Position numbers and translations under genes: made by a program. Below are positions 7,301-10,505 of a stretch of DNA of 10,505 nt, one piece after another; position 1 is the first letter of the stretch; each line of letters begins with the position of its first letter. The stretch spans positions 1 to 10,505 of the forward strand of contig CAMWWJ010000099.1 of NCBI GenBank assembly GCA_947177925.1, written 5' to 3'. This DNA comes from an uncultured Lachnospiraceae bacterium (GTDB lineage Bacteria; Bacillota; Clostridia; Lachnospirales; Lachnospiraceae). The notes beneath the pieces are model-generated. The model saw only the letters and a program-made list of their open reading frames with translations. It did not search any database and had not been told where the DNA came from.

Positions 7301-9784
7301 AGCCTGTTTAAGACCTTTTTCGTTCTCGTTAAGGAACGATTGGGAAAGTTCCTTATTATAATCTTTTAACGCTTCCGTTTGGTCTTTATAAGCATCGGTT
7401 ACAAGATTGACCTTACCGTATTCATCACCATATTTTTCATTCAGTTCTGTTTGCAGGTCTAGGAGTTGCTTTTTGACATTGTATGTTTCCTGTTCATTGC
7501 CTTTTGCAGCTAATAGAGCTGTATGTAGTTCTTTATATCTTTCGGTATAGTCGGCAAGTGTATTGGAAGCGGAATCATAAGCTTTAGCGGCTTCACTGGT
7601 CTTTTGTGCTAATTCGCTTTCTGCTTGGATTAGTTTGGTGATTCCAGTTACTACCGCTTGGATTGCGATACCTAAACCAAGGCTTATTACAGAATTTAAT
7701 AGGATTGATTTAAGCCGCAAGGAATCTGTGCTAACTCCTGCCGCATGTAGATATGATTTATAACCATTTAAACTAGCCGGGGCTTCTTGGGAAGTTGTTG
7801 CAAGATAAGCTTTGAGTTGTTCGTTGTTCTGGACTGTAGCATTATTAAAAGTATTAATATCTGCTGTACCATCTACTAAACTATTATTCCAACTTGCCAT
7901 TGCAATTTCAGCTTCACGAAAATGCTTTATCTGCGTCTTATAGGCTGTTATATCAATTCCCATAAAATTACCCTGAATATCCATTTTATGAGTTTCTCTA
8001 TTGAACAACTGAGTAATCCCATAGTTCTTATTGAGCGCAGTCATAGAAGCATTTACTGTTGCAAGAATGGTTGGTATAGTGCCTATTGTATCCGTTAATT
8101 TCTCGAATGCCTGGATTGTATTATCAAGAAATGATATGCCACCCTTAACTACATTTTTACCTGTTAGGGAATTCACAAAGCTGTCCCAGGAATTCTGAAG
8201 CTGTGCCAGCCGTCCCTCCCAGGAATCAGCCGTTTTGTTTGCCTCTTCAAGTGCTGATCCTGTGCCTTGGGAATACTCTTTTAACATCTTTTCGTATAAA
8301 TCCCAACGGCTAAGCAAACTACTTAATGCGTTAGCATGGTATTTCCCACCAATGTCCGAAATAAGACCTTGTTTATCGGCACTATTGTCTGGTAAAGAAT
8401 TATAGACCTCTGCCAAATCTTTGAGGACTTCCATCGGATTACGTAGTGTAACAATGCCGTTTTTCATGTATTCTAATTCCACACCTAAAGAATGGCATCT
8501 GGCTTCCACTTTCTTAAGCTGTTCTTCATCAATAACTTCACCATCAAACTCACCAGAGACTTGCTGCAAATTGAGAACGATAGAACGGAATGCACGTCCC
8601 ATTTCTGAGCCGCTTCTTTTCGTTGTGGCAATCATAGTTGCTTCTGCTGCTGTCAATTCATCAATTGCCACTCCCGCATTCGCCGTAAATGAGGCTGATA
8701 CTCTAATCGCATCGGCTATATCCGTCATATTGGCACTATTCTTATTGCTGATAAAATTCGCTCCATCAAGTGCTGCATTAAGTTTTTCTACACTACCACC
8801 ATACTTGTATGCTGCATCGGTAGCAAGCAAATAATTATTTGCCATTTCTGCTGTCATATCTCCTGCTGATTGTGCAAGCAGTGATAGTTCACCTAGTTCT
8901 TTTGATAGAGTTTCATATCCTGACCTTGCCATCTCCTGAACAGCTAATAAGTAGTTCCCAGAAACCTGTCCATACTTACTTGCAACCTTAAATGCTTCAT
9001 CCCCAAGTTCTTTTAACTGCTGTTTTGTCATTTCCGAAGTTTTTGATACTTCTGTGAGTATTGTGTCATTTGTCTTCAATGTGTTTAAAGACTGACGGAA
9101 TTTATTCACAGCAACAAAGGCAAGTCCAAAATAATTCCCAACTTTTACAATGTTACCCAACATTCCTTTGATCTTATCCGTAGTAGAAACAGCCGCATAT
9201 CCAGTAGCTCTGACACCAGAAGTAAAGACTTGTAATTCGTCTGTTGCATCCCTTAATTCTGAACGGTTACTGACAGAACTAATTACGCCACGTAGCCTTT
9301 CAGCTTCCCCAAGCCAATAAGATGATTCATTTATCTTTGTATACTTATTGGTAAAGGTTGTAAGCTGGTTCAATAATTTCTCTTTCTTTAAGTCGATATT
9401 TATGTTTAATGGATTTCTGTTTACATATTCCCTTGCCTGTGAAACAACCCTTCTTACCTGTGCATTCAGCCTTTCGCTGTTGCTATTAAGATTAAGGTTG
9501 ATATCTCTTGCAGATACATTCCTTAAAGCATTGTTAATTTCCCTGTTTAACTGGCGATTATCTATCTTAGCCTGTACTTTAATCTGTCTTAATTGGGCTT
9601 CCATCTGCCTTATCGTCTGATTCAACTCAGTTTTTGTATTTCCTTTTGCCAGGGTAGCAACTATCTTAATCTTTCTGATTGTTTGTTCCAAATTCTTGAT
9701 ATCAGAATTTATTTGACTTTTGCTTTTTTGTTTGTCCAATAAAGCAAGCAAATTTAATACAAATTCATTATTTCCACTATTCAA
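1334..9784 (-). CDS. Giant phage tail tape measure protein
   Basis: At 2816 residues this is far longer than lambda gpH (853). Tape measure proteins sit in the tail tube, set its length during assembly and leave with the DNA. Residues 1-90 carry short helical repeats. About 220-542 match the TP901-type tape measure core (such as TSEMTKQQLKELGDEAFKVA and NSWDSFVNSLTGK). A hydrophobic stretch near 688-715 (NSVISLGLGIAIQAVVTGI) could span a membrane at ejection. Long coiled coils follow, then a Gly-rich hinge near 1731-1770 and the motif KKVRNGTIDIQTIKDEDL near 1955. A helical segment near 2403-2490 (TEYDRYISDQQDILDKLYTE) and a low-complexity linker (about 2555-2640) precede a conserved-type end with TFGDI, ELPNV and SITVDQL. 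I see no M23 peptidase or lytic transglycosylase motif. I chose the TTG start because AAGGAGG lies 11 bases upstream and remembered relatives begin near FVLNLLALLDK. The frame also has GTG at 9862 and ATG at 9832; the first has no ribosome binding site and the second lies in a hairpin loop. Confidence 0.93.
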   Translation of the reverse strand: MNSGNNEFVLNLLALLDKQKSKSQINSDIKNLEQTIRKIKIVATLAKGNTKTELNQTIRQMEAQLRQIKVQAKIDNRQLNREINNALRNVSARDINLNLNSNSERLNAQVRRVVSQAREYVNRNPLNINIDLKKEKLLNQLTTFTNKYTKINESSYWLGEAERLRGVISSVSNRSELRDATDELQVFTSGVRATGYAAVSTTDKIKGMLGNIVKVGNYFGLAFVAVNKFRQSLNTLKTNDTILTEVSKTSEMTKQQLKELGDEAFKVASKYGQVSGNYLLAVQEMARSGYETLSKELGELSLLAQSAGDMTAEMANNYLLATDAAYKYGGSVEKLNAALDGANFISNKNSANMTDIADAIRVSASFTANAGVAIDELTAAEATMIATTKRSGSEMGRAFRSIVLNLQQVSGEFDGEVIDEEQLKKVEARCHSLGVELEYMKNGIVTLRNPMEVLKDLAEVYNSLPDNSADKQGLISDIGGKYHANALSSLLSRWDLYEKMLKEYSQGTGSALEEANKTADSWEGRLAQLQNSWDSFVNSLTGKNVVKGGISFLDNTIQAFEKLTDTIGTIPTILATVNASMTALNKNYGITQLFNRETHKMDIQGNFMGIDITAYKTQIKHFREAEIAMASWNNSLVDGTADINTFNNATVQNNEQLKAYLATTSQEAPASLNGYKSYLHAAGVSTDSLRLKSILLNSVISLGLGIAIQAVVTGITKLIQAESELAQKTSEAAKAYDSASNTLADYTERYKELHTALLAAKGNEQETYNVKKQLLDLQTELNEKYGDEYGKVNLVTDAYKDQTEALKDYNKELSQSFLNENEKGLKQAKRKMESEDHYNLSYTGISEFSDEGKILQELAEKYEKLGVKLQRDSEGLLSVHLNANADDAYSVINSFMSDLRKKSKDCEDEKLFSETFNMLSSELNRAKATIDKFGDTYKKALTAEITVNDSLSKTYDDAIKKVEEYNEAVLRSENPYDDKNVEKAYQNLQKIKTGIQENKSEWGKYGSVMKDVFDQADTSCLDFNNAILTNQDGIKELISELEDVNDIDLQAMLDDGDNGDAFDKLIDKAIEYGVCTDNTSDEVQKLIDLLIQLGYVQGEVQETTNDGISLETAKSNVESLTEEYELLQEVLSDTGNIQQETYEKLLSCSAKYSTAIRTENGRITLNTTKLKQVAKSRQLDTKETIRQTLAIKKQEWIQWKNRIENYNGTLLDSIETKYNDIDALQAEITQYELLVNSLDNATSAFERFKAAQQTNDQDMYDTAKDAFDVLKEYSSKKDSENYGKYNRDEFQEAAMLLMDEDTYRKALNAKDLVEYQKVVDGFVKSISPLFDENNAKSASKLFDEVDKILESGDIPKADTDWAERLGISKEVFNALKQLANQYDYNNKEVFESFQMDKLDDYQEKLSNVAQEQEALNAITDKSSNVYLKQAQNLEQAQGKLDTFVDETVSSMTKAYDKYVIPGNASGQTFAEYIKDQFNFEDTDVDGSILAMIDKADSLKQRLDSISPTEAVQKQFSEYDQLQSIISALSALGFQYEKTANNKADFEASMQKEETKSSSDILKERVEQYKELQKEAEICQKALSHADPGSEIFTAMSSQLSDVKSQMDALREPITIEINANIAELEASIQRVTEAKNQFAKSNSGLENTMFYSSQMNSYNAQIEKDTANKAELEKTLKVIVDDDEAKGKMELLASFNIDDKTFSVSANDNATPVIDAINSKKIADKNFKITGSYVGAGGGGSTPTLGGIPVASGNNHAEGTVGRAFASGYNGLPSNEKGALRSEYGQKELTVYPNGTYEVTDKPVISNLPKGTVIFNEEQTERILKGKTHADGTVHNAFNEGTGTNVNLPNFRDVSTNNKAIKAARQEEKKATKEKEKKEKEVNEEIIDWIERRLKKFQRLFDKWLKQAETALTSGFITKYYKKATSSLKNLLTTQGKAYNRYMKEANAVGLDETYAKKVRNGTIDIQTIKDEDLADKIAKYQEYYDKAIDSTTSFVETAEKLYNLPLDKAATKIKKFSDAIDLLDKKLDNAIGSKSKNKLVDKQTKEEKKTLEAYKTASKEAAKNYKTAKKTLGKSSTLKNSGVNAKEKKAIKAAIKAGKEVNLSYFTEGSKGYNAAVKYNEALKARTKATYDLATAQEEYTSWLVEASKIKFDNIADDYEKKVQMLDHQVKAIDNRISEIETAGKNVNRSYYDTQKTINAQKLAEYRQEKADLEESLKNIKQGTDEWYDAFDAIQQVSSAISDCVKETYNLNNAINQLHFDLFNDIADSINRIITEQDFLQGLFAHEKNSDNKTGNLTDAGIAKLGSLSASYYASKEKANNDKEMVDKLQYMLDNKQLSGFGLTFNSIDDLEAKLQEMYTTWQNDIKETYSLETNLVDVMKEKYQAELDLLQDLIKKKKDALSLEQDLHNYQKTINEKTKDITTIQKQIAAYSGNSSSEAMAKLQKLQKELSDKQDDLRETEYDRYISDQQDILDKLYTEYEELITKKLEDFMGLVQEGLETANNNLSGINDYLSKVATDNGYTEETKGLFNGVTGGIKENTDRIISSIEKRVDANSGTKSDGQGNAVANSAKPGSVNTDAKKNTGNTEVNGNSTTVSDTDKANKAYDDYLRLKAEENKIKAEAETKKTNTAKPSNDSANVLLSSESQRLSDIDRSGRMSSSVKKDSITEGIFDNIKKLIIPGFKKGGIVSVDDIEKQVKTNGDDGLVSVKNGEWVVPANLTPELQKLTEYVPVMSNLAQGLVELPKMPVIEPVRNTGDNVTFGDIHYTFELPNVVDEKSFINTMQNSSKVQKCMKSITVDQLSNTGRLAARSIR
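9563..9712 (-). repeat. 29-residue tandem repeat at the tape measure N-terminus
   Basis: Residues 25-45 (INSDIKNLEQTIRKIKIVATL) and 54-74 (LNQTIRQMEAQLRQIKVQAKI) match at N, I, E, R, I, K and A with conservative changes elsewhere, at a period of 29 residues. A weaker third copy may begin near residue 79. The DNA copies have diverged, so this is an old protein repeat, probably a helix-strand unit. Confidence 0.55.
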
Positions 9785-9795
9785 TCTTTCTGTTT

Positions 9796-9802
9796 CCTCC
9801 TT
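9796..9802 (-). promoter_or_regulatory. Ribosome binding site that decides the TTG start
   Basis: AAGGAGG, a perfect match to the 16S rRNA 3' end, lies 11 bases upstream of the TTG at 9784. The spacing is slightly long, and together with the TTG codon would moderate initiation. No equally good site precedes the GTG at 9862. Confidence 0.65.
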
Positions 9803-9810
9803 AATTTTGG

Positions 9811-9845
9811 CATAATAAAAGAGAGGGTACATTGTAGCCTCTCTT
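9811..9845 (-). terminator. Intrinsic terminator or attenuator ahead of the tape measure gene
   Basis: On the minus strand AAGAGAGG (9838-9845) and CCTCTCTT (9819-9826) pair perfectly. Inside them a C-C mismatch and three more pairs close a 3-base loop, and the T-rich run TTTTATTAT follows. The hairpin begins 30 bases after the zinc-ribbon stop codon and ends before the tape measure ribosome binding site. It should lower, without abolishing, transcription into the tape measure gene, because no other promoter is visible between the two. The ATG at 9832 falls in the loop. Confidence 0.65.
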
Positions 9846-9874
9846 ATCTTTCCATTGTTCACTTGTTAAAAATT

Positions 9875-10345
9875 CTAAAATTTTCTCTGGCATCTTATGC
9901 AAACACGGTTATATCCATTTGTTGCAAATCCTGTCAATAAGCTAAATTTTTTCGGAACCATTTGAATCTCTGTGCTAAAGCAATAAGGACATTGCACTTT
10001 AGGTACAGATTTTGATTCCGTAAAAGCATCTGGCACATACTTTTTAAGTTCTTTTTTTGCCGCATCACAATTACCATTTTCATCTCTTGGTGGGGCTTGA
10101 AATTCTTTTATAAGGTAATAAACATCTCCACGTTTTTCTAAATCTATTGGTTTATCATGTAATAATTGAGAAGAATTATCATCTTTAAATCCATAATAAT
10201 ACCAAGTAATCCAGTCCGGATGTTCTTCTCCAGCCATCACATCGGCACCGCACATTGGACAAATATCGGTATTGCCTTGCTTCCCTAATAAAAACATTTT
10301 ATCATAGCTGCTTCCACATTCGGAGCACTTAATATTCTCTCCCAT
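9875..10345 (-). CDS. Double zinc-ribbon protein, unknown function
   Basis: A 156-residue soluble protein with two four-cysteine zinc sites: C7, C10, C29 and C32 at the N-terminus, and C119, C122, C149 and C152 at the C-terminus. The second includes the stretch KKFSLLTGFATNGYNRVC, familiar from small zinc-ribbon proteins of Clostridia. Between them lies an aromatic segment (HPDWITWYYYGF) and a region with KEFQAPPRDENGNCD and ELKKYVPDAF, which I do not recognise as a named domain. I prefer the ATG at 10345 because AGG in AGTAGGT lies 8 bases upstream; an ATG two codons earlier (10351) would sit only two or three bases from it. The gene is first in its transcript, directly behind a clear promoter, and 90 bases ahead of the tape measure start. 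Zinc ribbons commonly bind nucleic acid or protein; a regulator or an assembly partner of the tape measure protein are both possible and neither is shown. Confidence 0.85.
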   Translation of the reverse strand: MGENIKCSECGSSYDKMFLLGKQGNTDICPMCGADVMAGEEHPDWITWYYYGFKDDNSSQLLHDKPIDLEKRGDVYYLIKEFQAPPRDENGNCDAAKKELKKYVPDAFTESKSVPKVQCPYCFSTEIQMVPKKFSLLTGFATNGYNRVCIRCQRKF

Positions 10346-10405
10346 AGCCATTACCTACTTTTTGTGCTTGTTACCTCTTGTTACAATATAACTTTTCTTT
10401 TAATT

Positions 10406-10434
10406 ATTATACCATGCTTGTGTTGCTCCAGCAA
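10406..10434 (-). promoter_or_regulatory. Sigma-A-type promoter for the zinc-ribbon and tape measure unit
   Basis: TTGCTG (-35, 10429-10434) and TATAAT (-10, 10406-10411) are separated by exactly 17 bases, with TGG just before the -10 giving an extended -10 element. Transcription should start near 10399, leaving a leader of about 50 bases. It is the best promoter in the window. Confidence 0.82.
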
Positions 10435-10435
10435 C
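10422..10435. promoter_or_regulatory. Palindrome over the -35 box (possible operator)
   Basis: GTTGCT and AGCAAC are perfect 6-base inverted copies separated by two bases (CC on the plus strand). They cover the -35 hexamer and the start of the spacer. A dimeric repressor binding here would compete with RNA polymerase. The palindrome is short, so chance is not excluded. Confidence 0.45.
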
Positions 10436-10505
10436 TATTTATTTCAGTTTGATAGCGTAAGTTTATTGTAGGAATGAAACAGACAGAGTAGTCCCTTGAT
10501 CCGGT
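10436..10505. other. Upstream edge, no gene assigned
   Basis: On the minus strand one frame is open from the window edge to a TAA at 10463-10465 (last residues PDQGTTLSVSFLQ), and another is open as far as the -10 box. Either could be the tail of an upstream gene, but both are too short to judge. No terminator is visible before the promoter. Confidence 0.25.

Noticed and set aside
1334..9784. Cell-wall hydrolase domain in the tape measure protein
   Set aside because: Some tape measure proteins carry an M23 peptidase or lytic transglycosylase domain, but no matching His/Asp or catalytic Glu motif was seen. The sequence outside the core is mostly coiled coil and linker.
9785..9862. GTG at 9862 or ATG at 9832 as the tape measure start
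   Set aside because: The GTG has no ribosome binding site. The ATG has a modest AGAGAGG, but that is one arm of a terminator-like hairpin and the ATG lies in its loop. The residues added do not resemble tape measure N-termini. The ATG cannot be fully excluded.
10407..10505. C-terminal end of an upstream gene on the minus strand
   Set aside because: Two different frames are open at the window edge and neither short peptide is recognisable. Recorded only as an unassigned edge.
1..10505. CRISPR array, tRNA, insertion sequence or toxin-antitoxin pair
   Set aside because: No regularly spaced repeats, tRNA-like folds or transposase motifs were seen. The two small genes are separated by a terminator and do not resemble a toxin-antitoxin pair.

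Overview
The window is moderately AT-rich and every supported gene lies on the minus strand. The tape measure protein resembles those of siphoviruses and prophages of gut Clostridia, probably Lachnospiraceae. The promoters and ribosome binding sites are also typical of Bacillota. This is best read as part of a prophage or phage-derived element; the genus cannot be fixed from the sequence alone.

Layout in transcription order (right to left). A clear sigma-A-type promoter at 10406-10434, with a palindrome across its -35 box, starts a unit whose first gene encodes a 156-residue protein with two four-cysteine zinc ribbons (9875-10345). A hairpin followed by a T-rich run (9811-9845) then separates it from a giant tape measure gene (1334-9784, 2816 residues from a TTG start). 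That gene fills 80% of the window. It is followed by a 260-bp non-coding stretch with several TATAAT boxes and inverted repeats, then an 81-residue protein of unknown function (828-1073) with a strong ribosome binding site. A bidirectional intrinsic terminator (778-820) follows. Next come a small coiled-coil protein (464-724), a strong hairpin (379-419), and the 5' part of a broken tyrosine integrase gene (1-304) with no normal start codon and a frame break.

How it may work together. The tape measure protein would form the rod that sets tail length and leaves the tail during DNA ejection. Its gene order is unusual: the expected neighbours (tail assembly chaperones upstream; distal tail and tail-fibre genes downstream) are absent from the window. 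Instead it shares a promoter with a zinc-ribbon gene and sits behind a probable attenuator. I infer a self-contained, separately regulated tape measure unit at a prophage edge or in a degraded or satellite-like element. Sequence beyond both ends is needed to tell these apart. There is no sign of tRNA, rRNA, CRISPR or insertion sequences.
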